Assembly (NCBI GenBank): GCA_024636475.1
Contig: JAGXHA010000032.1
Coordinates: 1 to 62,792, forward strand
DNA: 62,792 nucleotides
Direction of reading: 5' to 3'
Source of the DNA: Roseobacter sp.
Lineage (GTDB): Bacteria; Pseudomonadota; Alphaproteobacteria; Rhodobacterales; Rhodobacteraceae
Shown here: one piece after another, positions 1 through 7,513 of the stretch
How positions within the stretch are numbered: the stretch's first letter is position 1
Layout: each line of letters begins with the position of its first letter
Notes under the pieces: generated by a model
The model's database searches: none
What the model was told of the DNA's origin: nothing
Seen by the model: only the letters and a program-made list of their open reading frames with translations
Position numbers and translations under genes: made by a program

Positions 1-55
1 ACGCCTTCTCTTCGTCTGACCAAACCCGCTTCTTCTGCCCCTTCTTCCCCGCCAT
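1..55 (-). mobile_element. N-terminal end of a transposase OrfA (IS3/IS66-like), cut by the window edge
   Basis: Read from 55 to 1 on the minus strand, an ATG opens a frame beginning MAGKKGQKKRVWSDEEKA. The basic start followed by W-S-D-E-E-K is the usual opening of the small helix-turn-helix OrfA of IS3- and IS66-type elements, which binds the element ends. Only 18 codons are visible, so the family cannot be fixed. The outer end of the element seems to lie at about 68-93. It abuts a broken crp/fnr-type gene, which suggests that it inserted into that gene. Confidence 0.55.
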
Positions 56-67
56 CACTCACCTCAA

Positions 68-93
68 GATGTCCATTATCAATGGTGGACATC
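68..93. repeat. Palindrome at the presumed insertion-sequence end
   Basis: GATGTCCA (68-75) and TGGACATC (86-93) are perfect inverted repeats around a 10-base centre. A shorter nested pair, CCATT/AATGG, lies within them. The site is 13 bases outside the OrfA start, where an IS end and its promoter would be expected. Whether it is a terminal repeat, an operator or both cannot be decided without the other end. Confidence 0.45.
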
Positions 94-106
94 TAGCAGA
101 CACTCC

Positions 107-382
107 ATGCAGCCGTCAGAGCGGGACAACCGGACGGATACACTGGGGCTAAGCTCGGTCCACGTTAATCGGGTCCTGAGAAAGCTGCGCGAAGCTGGAA
201 TGGTCACGTTTCGCGATGGTTTCGTTACGTTTGATAACTATGACCGTCTGGTCGAATTTGCAGATTTTGAGATGACCTATCTGGATCAAATCGGACCGTT
301 ACTGGCACCAGTTAGCAACCCACTTGCGATGCCTTCAAACCCTGCTTCGCTGCGCCCGCAAGAGGCTATATTGTCCGCATAG
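107..382 (+). pseudogene. C-terminal fragment of a Crp/Fnr-family regulator
   Basis: The frame carries a winged-helix DNA-binding domain of the Crp/Fnr type: LGLSSVHVNRVLRKLREAG (recognition helix region, residues about 13-31) followed by the wing VTFRDGFVTFDN. The cyclic-nucleotide-type sensor domain of about 150 residues is missing. The frame runs open leftwards into the IS end, so the ATG at 107 is probably internal. The residues just before the helix-turn-helix (QPSERDNRTDT) are a poor match to the usual 'L..RDLADTLGLS' segment, suggesting decay. It is probably not functional. Confidence 0.6.
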
Positions 383-464
383 CTGACCCTCGGCCCGTCG
401 TACGAGCAACCGGGACGCACCATAGGCTGACGGGGTATCAAATGTTAGGTGCAGAACACTAGCA
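371..464. repeat. 94-bp imperfect direct repeat, copy A
   Basis: The stretch from TTGTCC at 371 to AGCA at 464 recurs at 1241-1335 with about a dozen differences by eye. The last part, including TGTTAGGTGCAGAACACT, is identical. It holds a short inverted pair, CCCGTC and GACGGG, and ends near a GTTAGGT heptamer. It lies just after the crp/fnr fragment and before the gene at 511. Confidence 0.75.
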
Positions 465-510
465 CTAATCTGCCAGTTGTAGTCGGCCATTAATTCCTTA
501 AAATGTCATA

Positions 511-903
511 ATGATTAAATGGCTTTTGAGATTACTTGGCATCGGGGTTGTCGGATTTATCGGTTACGGTATCTACGGCTATTACAAAGCTGGATTACAT
601 GCGCGCCCGCCTATGCCAGAAGGAGCTTTTTCGCTCTCATTCAAAGCTGGTCCTCGTGTAATCATGCTCGATACCGAAGATGAAAGAAGCACCCGACGAT
701 ACGTAGTTCGGCAGCGTACAGATGTGCCGAACTGGTTCAAAGAGTCGTGGTCATATTGCACTCCACCAACGGAAGAAGTGAGAGTGTTTCTCTTAGAGCA
801 GCTTGAGCAGGGGCCGGGTATGCGATTGGACGGTGTTTGCACTTTAGACGCGGACGGTGATGTAATCACAACGGGGTTGATTTTCACTATTCCAGATATC
901 TAA
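511..903 (+). CDS. Small membrane-anchored protein of unknown function
   Basis: The protein has 130 residues. It starts with MIKWLLRLLGIGVVGFIGYG, one N-terminal membrane segment or uncleaved signal anchor (about residues 4-25). A mainly periplasmic domain follows, with the tract ARPPMPEGAFSLSF and a conserved-looking WSYCTPPTEEE-like segment near residue 80 with two Cys in the domain (WSYC and GVC). I recognise the general type as a small conserved Rhodobacterales protein without assigned function. The gene lies between the two 94-bp direct repeats. No strong ribosome-binding site precedes the ATG. Function unknown. Confidence 0.65.
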   Translation: MIKWLLRLLGIGVVGFIGYGIYGYYKAGLHARPPMPEGAFSLSFKAGPRVIMLDTEDERSTRRYVVRQRTDVPNWFKESWSYCTPPTEEVRVFLLEQLEQGPGMRLDGVCTLDADGDVITTGLIFTIPDI

Positions 904-1240
904 GGCAGCGCCCAAAGCGAACCTTACCTGCACCCGCACATCTGCCCGCGCTGATCCGGTGCCGTGGCGTGCCTCGGTCGCTGGTGTCGGTGCTGGCTCT
1001 GGCGCTGCTGCTGGATCGTTTCGCGGGCCGGTCTGCTGTCGCCTCTTTCTTTGGTGTCTTCAAAACTGTGTTTTTTTTGCAACAAAGTCCTTACTGCAAT
1101 TACTGACACCGCGCTTATAAAAAGCGCTCTGTCTTTGTTGCCTTTCCAACCTTGTTTTTGCCTTGTCGGTCTATCGCTTGCTCAAGTTTCCAAGTTGTCG
1201 CTGATCGGGTCGGGTTCCTCTCCCCTGGCGAAAGAAGGCT
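904..1240. other. Non-coding stretch inside the repeat-bounded module
   Basis: No convincing gene is seen on either strand. The first half is GC-rich low-complexity DNA with repeated GGTGC/GCTGG-like words, the second is T-rich with a run of eight or more T near 1070. The short open frames have no recognisable motif. It may be decayed coding sequence. Confidence 0.4.
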
Positions 1241-1335
1241 TTGTCCAGCGTAGCTGACCCTCGCACCGTGGCACGAGCAACTGGGACGCCCCAAAGACTG
1301 ACGGGGTATCTAATGTTAGGTGCAGAACACTAGCA
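1241..1335. repeat. 94-bp imperfect direct repeat, copy B
   Basis: This is the second copy of the element at 371-464, in the same orientation and with one extra base near its start. Copies A and B bound a module of about 780 bases holding the small membrane-protein gene. The inverted pair is weaker here (CCGT/ACGG). Identity continues past the GTTAGGT heptamer, which does not fit a simple integron attC boundary. Confidence 0.75.
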
Positions 1336-1421
1336 ACTTGGCGGCTAGAACGCACAGCGCGAACGCATAACCCCATACAACGGTGCACCCCCTGAAAACA
1401 TTTGGGGTCATTGGGACCAAA

Positions 1422-1913
1422 TCAGTCAGCGTCACAGTCGTCACACCTTCTAAAGGTGTGTGACGTTGGTGACGATAAGTCTGACCCGCACAAGTGACGC
1501 ACAGTGACGGATTGTGACAAGTGTGACGGCTTTGTATCACGAAACCAATTAACGACGCTCCGCGCCGTCATGTGGCGCTGTCGCTCTGAACATATGACTG
1601 GCCCCTCTCTTATGAACCCAGCTTCTGCATGCAGTGTTGCCAGTGTGATTATCAACTCCGCGTGCATTGGAATGCGGCCGGCACGTCCCTGTTTAGCAAT
1701 GTGGCGCGACACGTTCACAGTCGGCCCGAGCTTGCCAGCGCTGGTCAAAACCATCGGCCAGCTAAGCCCGGCGATTTCGCAGGCTCGCAGGCCCGCCTTG
1801 AAGCTCAGGAGCACCATGGCACGGTTTCTGGTTGGATGTCTTGTGTTCTGGACATGCTTGAAGACCAGGCGCAATTCGGCCGGTTCAAGTACCTTCGCAG
1901 GCTGCTTGTTCAT
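1422..1913 (-). pseudogene. Truncated tyrosine recombinase (phage integrase family)
   Basis: The first ~128 residues match the core of a tyrosine recombinase: AFKAGLRACEIAGLSW-like box I with the catalytic Arg at residue 43, the beta-hairpin lysine region (RHIAK) and RIPMH. The protein then loses the family's ending. The H-x-x-R, G-H and nucleophile-Tyr boxes are absent and residues 129-163 are an unrelated Ser/Thr/Cys-rich tail read through the GTGAC array. About 90-100 C-terminal residues are missing, so it should be inactive. It starts at an ATG preceded by an AT-rich stretch. Confidence 0.7.
1431..1527. repeat. Phased GTGAC/GTCAC array with central hairpin
   Basis: GTGAC words start at 1460, 1469, 1494, 1504, 1514 and 1523, mostly 9-10 bases apart, so they fall on one face of the helix. 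A degenerate word (TCTGAC) sits near 1480 in the gap. Two copies in the opposite sense (GTCAC) start at 1431 and 1440. Between the two groups is a hairpin of about 11 base pairs at 1439-1465. The layout resembles iterons or a multi-site operator. It may instead be a coding remnant, because the truncated recombinase frame crosses it. Confidence 0.6.
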
Positions 1914-2295
1914 ATTATACCTCTATATTTTGGGAAAAGCATTTTTATGTAAGCGCGCAATAGAATTGCACACTTGCCTTAAGCTAACACAAATCAAAAA
2001 TATTGTAAAGTTCTGATTTTAAACAGTAATTTTGATGTTTAGGGGCGTGATAGCGGATGGTGGCAGTTTTTTCCCATCAGTAGATCTAATACAGGGCGGA
2101 CACAGCCGAGGAACTGGATGCTCGGGCACGCTTCCACGCGCACTCATGCGGTGCCCAGAAGATCGCCACCACAATAACAGATTGAAATTCATCATTTTTC
2201 AGATGAGAGGCCTGAGGGCTAGTCTTGAATAGATTTCTCTTATACACTCCATTATATCAAATCACTGAAAATTATGATTACAGGAAACGATTAAG
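1914..2295. other. AT-rich intergenic stretch
   Basis: No gene is supported. Positions 1914-2040 and 2170-2290 are AT-rich and could hold the promoters of the divergent recombinase fragment and the orphan gene at 2296. Positions 2040-2160 are GC-richer with a short frame that has no recognisable features. An AGGAAA-type ribosome-binding site occurs at about 2282-2287. Confidence 0.4.
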
Positions 2296-3117
2296 ATGCC
2301 GCAAATAGATTGCAGTGAAGAGGAGTGGCTAGACCTATATATAGTCCAAATTCAATTTCCAGATTGGACTATGGAATTAAATCACGCGTATCTTGAAGCT
2401 TTGCACAGCCTTTCGAGGATTCTTGGAGACGCAGAAAGTGCACACGAACAGGTTTGCAAAGCCCTAAAGAATGGTCGGAACCCTTCTAACAGAAGAGGTA
2501 ATTACCCTCCAGAGGTTATTAATAATCCTATTCTAACGAATAATATAGGAAAAGCGTTGCAAAAAGAGATTGGTAAAATCTTGAAGCATCAAGAGGAGGT
2601 GCAGCGTATGCCAATAGAAATAAAGAGGCAGACTGTTACACAAGCACTCAGCAATATTAACATTGAAAGAGATTTATCTCTTACAAAATACGCTGACTGG
2701 CTTCGGTATGCTTATTGGACAGACGAAGAAGCAATTGAATTTGCACTTCGTCGTAGAAAAGGTCATGAGTTTGACAGATTACTGGAATTAGTTAAAAATG
2801 AAAAAAAAGAAAAGCTCAGAAATAGTTTTGGTGACTTAGAACCCATAAAATTTGCTGAGTGGGTGAGAGGGAAAAGTCGTGAAGTTGTATTCAAGAAAGA
2901 CGACTTAGAGAAAATGGCTCCTGATCGCTTTAATACGCTACCAGTAATTAGAAGAAAGAAGATTTATACTCTACTGCTCTCACTTGTAGAAAAGCATTAT
3001 GGAGATTCTACAAATAAGGAAAAGAGACTTTCCGATTTATGTGAATTATATAGGGGATCAGTCACTCGCGATACTATTGTCGCCATCTTGGAAGAAGCTA
3101 ACGACGTATTAAGCTGA
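2296..3117 (+). CDS. AT-rich orphan protein of unknown function, island cargo
   Basis: The protein has 273 residues, is charged and mostly helical, with no membrane segment or signal peptide. A middle block around residues 120-170 (DWLRYAYWTDEEAIEFALRR) resembles the 'W-T-x-E-E-A-x-x-L' region seen in uncharacterised proteins of mobile elements. The C-terminal 65 residues (RRKKIYTLLLSLVEKHYG, then a K/R-rich link and TRDTIVAILEEAND) look like a small helical bundle that often ends such proteins. Its base composition is visibly more AT-rich than the core genes, which indicates transfer. A purine-rich AGGAAA precedes the ATG by 7-8 bases. I cannot assign a function. It could be regulatory, defensive or recombination-related. 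Confidence 0.7.
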   Translation: MPQIDCSEEEWLDLYIVQIQFPDWTMELNHAYLEALHSLSRILGDAESAHEQVCKALKNGRNPSNRRGNYPPEVINNPILTNNIGKALQKEIGKILKHQEEVQRMPIEIKRQTVTQALSNINIERDLSLTKYADWLRYAYWTDEEAIEFALRRRKGHEFDRLLELVKNEKKEKLRNSFGDLEPIKFAEWVRGKSREVVFKKDDLEKMAPDRFNTLPVIRRKKIYTLLLSLVEKHYGDSTNKEKRLSDLCELYRGSVTRDTIVAILEEANDVLS

Positions 3118-3600
3118 CATTCCCCAAGTTGCCTGCCGTCTGACGTCAAGATCGCCTGATTTTGCCAGTTGAACAAGCGTTTTTCGTCCTGAGCGGTGTC
3201 TGCGATCGCGCGCAAACCCCCGAAGTTTGGCGGATCGGCCCGTGAACCCGCAGCGTCCCAGCCGGGCTGAGACGTTATTCAGCGTTGTGGACAGACCTGC
3301 CCTGCCGCTTTCGTTCAGTTTGGGGTTAGACCATTGTCAGGCACATATTGGAGGGGGCCCGCAATCGGCGGATGGTAGCAAGAATGGCCCGCACCATCGA
3401 ACCAGTGACGGCAACCTCGGCCAAGATAGGTGACGGGGGCTTGTTAGCAGTTCGGAGATACAGAATGCTCAAGAATATCCCCAAAAATCATCTAAACGTG
3501 GATCAATTTCCTGTAAACTTTAAGGCCGCTTCTGAGTGAAAATCAATTAAGTGCGATGATGTGATTTTTTTATTTTACAAAAACAAATACTTAAGGTGTA
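3118..3600. other. Gap: GC-rich decayed patch then AT-rich leader
   Basis: Positions 3118-3440 are GC-rich and contain short frames with no recognisable domain. They look like the remains of a gene from a different source than the AT-rich orphan. Positions 3540-3600 are strongly AT-rich, including a T7 run near 3565, and lead into the palindromes upstream of the Rep-like gene. Confidence 0.4.
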
Positions 3601-3621
3601 TTTTCACAGAATCTGCGAAAA
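3601..3621. promoter_or_regulatory. 21-bp palindrome upstream of the Rep-like gene
   Basis: TTTTCACAGA and TCTGCGAAAA flank a single central A and are inverted repeats with one mismatch. It lies 82 bases before the ATG at 3703, in AT-rich DNA. It fits a repressor operator or part of a replication origin. Confidence 0.5.
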
Positions 3622-3632
3622 AATACCAACCT

Positions 3633-3652
3633 CACAAACGAATTCGTTCGTG
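3633..3652. promoter_or_regulatory. 20-bp near-perfect palindrome upstream of the Rep-like gene
   Basis: CACAAACGAATTCGTTCGTG is self-complementary except for one position pair. It is 50 bases before the Rep-like start and 11 bases after the 21-bp palindrome, so the two form a paired site. It is a candidate operator or nick/binding site for Rep. Confidence 0.5.
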
Positions 3653-3702
3653 CGGCTCCACAGGCATCTAATGTCTCCTCTATCAGCACAAAGGAGAAAC
3701 AG

Positions 3703-4248
3703 ATGCTAAAATCAACGACAACTACCAAGCGCCATACAAGCCCAACTGGTAACAAACATCACGGACAGCCCTGCCGCTGCGAAGCCTACGATTGCGCTGA
3801 ATGCAGAGAGATCACGCAACAAGCTTTTAAAGGAGCTGTTGAGGAATGGAGTACGGTCTTTCGCAATCCGGCGTTGCTCACCATCGTTCCTCAGGACGGG
3901 ATGGTGGCATGTGATGAGATTGGCAGCTTTGACTTGGAGCTGTTCATAAGGCGTCACCGACAAAAACTCAAGCGCTATCTGCCGAAGGACTGTCTGCTTG
4001 TGGGGGGCGTTGATGTGGCCCTCAACGCCATGGAGAACACAGTTCAAGGCTGTTCCTTTCATTCGCACGGCATCCTAAGCCGCAAGCTTACTTCTACTGA
4101 GAGGACACGCCTGAAGAAAGCCTATCCAATCAACAGGGATATGGGCATCTATAAACCTATCCAGGTAAAACCGATCAGAGGCAGTGATCTCGGTCAAACT
4201 GCGGCGTATGTGTACAAGTCTTGGGGATTGGTAGATCTGCAAGCATGA
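3703..4248 (+). pseudogene. Rep-like (HUH-type) replication protein, truncated at its C terminus
   Basis: The frame has 181 residues. Near the N terminus is a Cys cluster CRCEAYDCAEC (about residues 24-34), a possible zinc site. LLVGGVDVALN is followed by FHSHGILS near residue 125, with the His-x-His arrangement of HUH nucleases. A segment (LKKAYP...GSDLGQTAAYVYKS) matches the tail of the Rep fold with a Tyr in the last block. AGGAG lies 8 bases before the ATG. The frame stops in GLVDLQA where Rep proteins would continue, and a different gene's second half begins in another frame at once. I infer that a deletion fused the two. Rep identity is by motif resemblance only. Confidence 0.5.
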
Positions 4249-5240
4249 CACGCAACGCGTTCCGTCAGGTTCTTCAGGGCTGCAATGACACACTGATGTT
4301 TCTGGATGAGACAAACGTCTCTGACGCAGATGCAGCCGAAAACCTCAAGGTAATCTTCGAGGCAGCATCTGGCGAAGATAGGGCAAGATATCATGATGTA
4401 GACCGCAAACCTCCGACGCGGGGGGCAATTTTGATGACGGGAAATATACCTTTAGAGGACCATGCCAGAACTCCGCCTCCTATCCTGGAGGCTGCGCGTA
4501 CTCGCTTGCTCACTATGAATATGGCTGAACCAATCTTCACAACGTTGCCTGAGGGATACGAAAACCGGGCTGCCGCAATCTCCGCATTATCCCACTTAGT
4601 GGACCACCACTATGGGACAGCTGGGCGCAAAATGATCGGGAAGATCATTAAAGATGAGCCAAAGTTTGTCGGGGATCTGTCGAAGCATATCGAATGGTTC
4701 CTGGAAAAGGCGCGAAACCAAGCTTTGCCGATTTCTGACAGGCAACTGAGAGTGTTCGCTCTGTGCTATGCAACAGGCAAAATTGCAACGAGAGCGGGGA
4801 TTCTCCCTGCCTCGAACGTTCTCAAAGACGTGCAGTCAGCCATGCACAGTTTCTGTCGGCGTCTGGAGGTCACTTCAAAGTCCCCAGCAGTGGCTCTGCT
4901 AACTGATGCCCTTGAGAAAAACGCAAAACATATCAGAAAAGTTCCCCCCACAAAGGCGAATTCAAAACATTCAGAAGCTATGGCTTGGAGGTACAACGAT
5001 GGTGACCATGTTCAGGTGTTTTTTACTTCATCCACCGCAGAAAATTGGTTCGGCTCAAAGAAAAAACGAACAATCAAAAGCCTTTGCGATGAGGGTGTAA
5101 TTAGAGGCGAAGAGGGCACACATTGCAAACCAAGCATTAAAGCGCCCAAGTGCATTCCACACGATGGCCGAGTTTATAGCACAAGATTAAAAAAAATAGA
5201 TCTACCGTTCTTTCGCCAGGTTAGAAAAAAGGCTTCTTGA
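4221..5240 (+). pseudogene. DUF927-type helicase/ATPase lacking its N-terminal half
   Basis: The frame has 339 residues. It opens almost at once with a Walker B strand, TLMFLDET (about residues 24-31). An arginine/sensor region, GAILMTGN, and the DUF927-like tail follow: ARTRLLTMNM, HLVDHHYGTAGRKM and RQLRVFALCYATGKIATRAGILP-like (read in pieces). The Walker A loop and the upstream primase-like half, usually several hundred residues, are absent. The first ATG at 4221 lies inside the Rep-like frame, and another is at 4244. DUF927 proteins are found in phages, plasmids and integrative elements. Without Walker A it cannot hydrolyse ATP normally. Confidence 0.55.
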
Positions 5241-5382
5241 ACCTCTGCTTTCTCAAAGTAGCTCAGCGTACGGCGGCGGCATACGAAACTAATTTTTGCT
5301 GATTTCAAAATCACTAACCCTTAATAAATTGGCGAACGATTTCGCCGATCCTTCAAACTTGTACAATTTATGGAGAACTTCC

Positions 5383-5688
5383 ATGGAAGATACTTACTTA
5401 ACCCCGGCAGAACTCTCTGATCGCTTGGATATAAGTTCAGCCCGATTAAAAGAAATGCGCCTCGAGGCCGATGGGCCAGCCTATGCGTTAATTGACGGCA
5501 AGATATTGTACCGAATAGACGCTGTCATTTCTTTCGAATTGGAAAACATGTTCATGAAAGAGGCGGCGCGTACAACCGATTTAGGGCCTTGGAGGGAGTT
5601 TGCGCAGAGCAAGAAAACGCGTAAAAAAGAAACCAACATTAGAAAGCGTAGCGTTAAGTCTTTCAGGATAAAGCACCGATCTCAGTAA
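5383..5688 (+). CDS. Excisionase-like small DNA-binding protein
   Basis: With the ATG at 5383 the protein has about 101 residues. TYLTPAELSDRLDISSARLKEMR is a MerR/AlpA-type helix-turn-helix (residues 5-26), followed by a wing with 'GKILYRIDAVISFE' that is typical of AlpA/Xis-like recombination directionality factors. The C terminus is Lys/Arg-rich. I chose 5383 because GGAGA lies six bases before it and the upstream part of the longer frame is of poor quality. It lies between the replication remnants and the integrase, where an excisionase or a repressor of the element would be expected. Confidence 0.6.
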   Translation: MEDTYLTPAELSDRLDISSARLKEMRLEADGPAYALIDGKILYRIDAVISFELENMFMKEAARTTDLGPWREFAQSKKTRKKETNIRKRSVKSFRIKHRSQ

Positions 5689-5811
5689 TCTCTTCAGACA
5701 TATAGAGTTTCGGTGGGCACCTGAAAGTAACCACCGAAATAAATCTGTTTATCCAGTACATCAAACTGAGAAATATTGTCCGCCGGACAATTACCATAAA
5801 ATTTAACCGAA

Positions 5812-6012
5812 GTGAATGACGTGGCCAAAAGCAAATTAGAAAGATTGCGCGTTGCCCATGCCACAGTTGCAAAACTCGTGGTAGAAGATCTCGTGTATCT
5901 GCCAATTTTCAAAAGGCTTGAAGCTGAACTAGCTGCGGCGGCTGCCAAAGAGATCGACGATCCTATCGCCTACGCGCGCGCGGCTCTTGCCGCTCAAAAT
6001 GCAAGGCTTTGA
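5812..6012 (+). CDS. Small prophage-type protein, converging on the integrase gene
   Basis: The protein has 66 residues, starting at GTG 5812 (or GTG 5821). The sequence KLERLRVAHATVAKLVVEDLVYLPIFKRLE is amphipathic helical with conserved Val/Leu spacing, followed by an Ala-rich helix. Proteins of this build are common in Rhodobacterales prophages and have no known function. Its last 19 bases overlap the 3' end of the integrase gene on the other strand. Good codon structure supports it despite its size. Confidence 0.55.
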   Translation: MNDVAKSKLERLRVAHATVAKLVVEDLVYLPIFKRLEAELAAAAAKEIDDPIAYARAALAAQNARL

Positions 6013-7262
6013 ACAATCCGGTGAAGGTGTTCAAGGCTTGCACCACGCCCGTAACGCTCACGATCCAACCTGTGACCAAACAAATCACGCCGGATCCGAT
6101 CATCCACGCCCGCCGCCAACATTCGATCCTCAAATGCGTGACGAAGGCTGTACATGCTATGCCCTGCAGTCTCTAATAATTTGTTCTCACGCAAAAATTT
6201 ATTTACCGTTGCCGAAAGCGATGGATTATCAGCATAACGCGGGAACCCTTCTGGACATTCCTGGAATGCTCTCAAACTCACTCCGACCAAAGGAATGATC
6301 CGCCTCGCATACTCGCTTTTCAACTGCCGCCCGTTGGGTTCAATCGAAATATGTGGGACTGCCGTATCAAGTCGAATTTGAGCAGGCCCTAGCCCCGCTC
6401 CCTCGCTTGGACGATAACCAGTGTTCACCATTCCCAACAAAATGCACCGAGCCTCTTTGTTGAGGCCGTCTAGCACACGCGGCTTCAATAGCTTTTCCTT
6501 GATCCAGTCATTCGAAAAAGGTGGGCGCTGGCGCTTTTCACCCTCTTGTAGCGCCAGGTCACTCAAGGGCAAAACTAGGCCAAGCCGTTTCATTTTGTTC
6601 ACAGTTTTCAGGACATCAGATAGATGCACCAAGTCTTTATTGGCAGAGTTTGGCGTCAGCCCCTCCGTCTCAACACGTTCAAGCCACCATTGCCTAAAAT
6701 CGAGCATATCATCGCCTGTGATGTCCTTAACGGCTTTGTCGCCTACGATGTCGATGAAATTTCGCACTGCCTTCAACCGAGGATTCTTCCAGCGTCGCAG
6801 CTGATCCTCAGATTTCCCAAACGTCTTGTCTTTCGCCAATGTCCAATAAAGATCAAGCGCGCGTTGCACTGTGAGCGGTTGATCTTGCGCTCCACCTAAG
6901 ATGGCAGCCGCTTCCATCTTATCAGGCCTCCCTTCAACCGACCGAATAGCCTCGACACGGTCTAAAACCGCATCAGTGGGCAAAGTGGCAATCGTCTTGG
7001 CTGGAATGTACCGAAAACCACGTGTCTGCGCCAATTGCCGTGCCGCTTCAAAGCGTTGCTCCGCATCTCCTGAATGGCCCGCAAGCCGTGCTTCCCAAGC
7101 TTCTATCATCTCGGCCCACGCAGCGGAGGCTTTAGTCTTCGCGAGACTCTCTGAGTCAGTATGCAAGCTGATCCAAACCGTTTGGCGTGGTTCAACCGCA
7201 GCAAACCGCTGGGGCACACGCTTTCGAATATAATAAGTTGTGTTGCGGAGGGTCAGTTTCAT
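5994..7262 (-). CDS. Tyrosine-family site-specific integrase, intact
   Basis: The protein has 422 residues, the usual length. The N terminus (LTLRNTTYYIRKRVPQRF) is the short DNA-arm-binding/DUF6538-like start. A SAM-like core-binding domain occupies about residues 125-215. The catalytic domain has Arg in GYRPSEGAG (about 284), a Lys hairpin at LKSEYARRIIP, YSLRHAFEDRM (His-x-x-Arg box, about 375) and GHRLDRERYG (His and Tyr nucleophile, about 400-406). All key boxes are present. It reads away from tRNA-Ser(UGA), whose 3' end is ~160 bases upstream of its start. That is the standard position for an integrase whose attachment site is the tRNA 3' end. Confidence 0.9.
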   Translation of the reverse strand: MKLTLRNTTYYIRKRVPQRFAAVEPRQTVWISLHTDSESLAKTKASAAWAEMIEAWEARLAGHSGDAEQRFEAARQLAQTRGFRYIPAKTIATLPTDAVLDRVEAIRSVEGRPDKMEAAAILGGAQDQPLTVQRALDLYWTLAKDKTFGKSEDQLRRWKNPRLKAVRNFIDIVGDKAVKDITGDDMLDFRQWWLERVETEGLTPNSANKDLVHLSDVLKTVNKMKRLGLVLPLSDLALQEGEKRQRPPFSNDWIKEKLLKPRVLDGLNKEARCILLGMVNTGYRPSEGAGLGPAQIRLDTAVPHISIEPNGRQLKSEYARRIIPLVGVSLRAFQECPEGFPRYADNPSLSATVNKFLRENKLLETAGHSMYSLRHAFEDRMLAAGVDDRIRRDLFGHRLDRERYGRGASLEHLHRIVQSLAF

Positions 7263-7423
7263 GTTTGGAAACTAGCAAACCAGTCTGGTCCAATCAAGCG
7301 CATGTGCAGCACTTTGTGCAGCAATATGTGCAGCAAATTCACTAAAGATAATCAAGCAAAGAGCGGGCAACAAAGAAATTCCCATCTAAATCAATGTCTT
7401 ATAAAAAAACCATAATAGGGATC

Positions 7424-7513
7424 TGGCGGAGGAGGTGGGATTCGAACCCACGGTACGCTCTCACGCACGCCGGTTTTCAAGACCGGTGCATTCGACCACT
7501 CTGCCACTCCTCC
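7424..7513 (-). tRNA. tRNA-Ser (UGA), likely attachment site of the left island
   Basis: On the minus strand the acceptor GGAGGAG pairs with CTCCTCC. The anticodon arm reads CCGGTC-TTGAAAA-CCGG with anticodon TGA, and the long variable arm (GCGTGCGTGAGAGCGTACC region) is of class II. The T-loop GGTTCGAATCC is present and CCA is encoded (7424-7426). Without CCA it covers 7427-7513. The 3' end faces the integrase gene, so an att core is expected in the T-arm/acceptor. I found no second copy of this 3' end at 1-7400. Confidence 0.95.

Noticed and set aside
371..464. Integron attC site
   Set aside because: A GTTAGGT core-like heptamer is present, but no matching RYYYAAC partner was found and the repeat identity extends beyond the cut position, which an attC would not show.
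1431..1527. CRISPR-like array
   Set aside because: Only five-base words at 9-10 base spacing, with no spacer structure.
3227..3539. Two short plus-strand frames in the GC-rich patch
   Set aside because: No motif, no ribosome-binding site and no agreement between frames; more likely decayed sequence.
7264..7423. Second tRNA-3'-end repeat inside the left island
   Set aside because: Visual search of 1-7400 found no copy of the T-arm/acceptor sequence.
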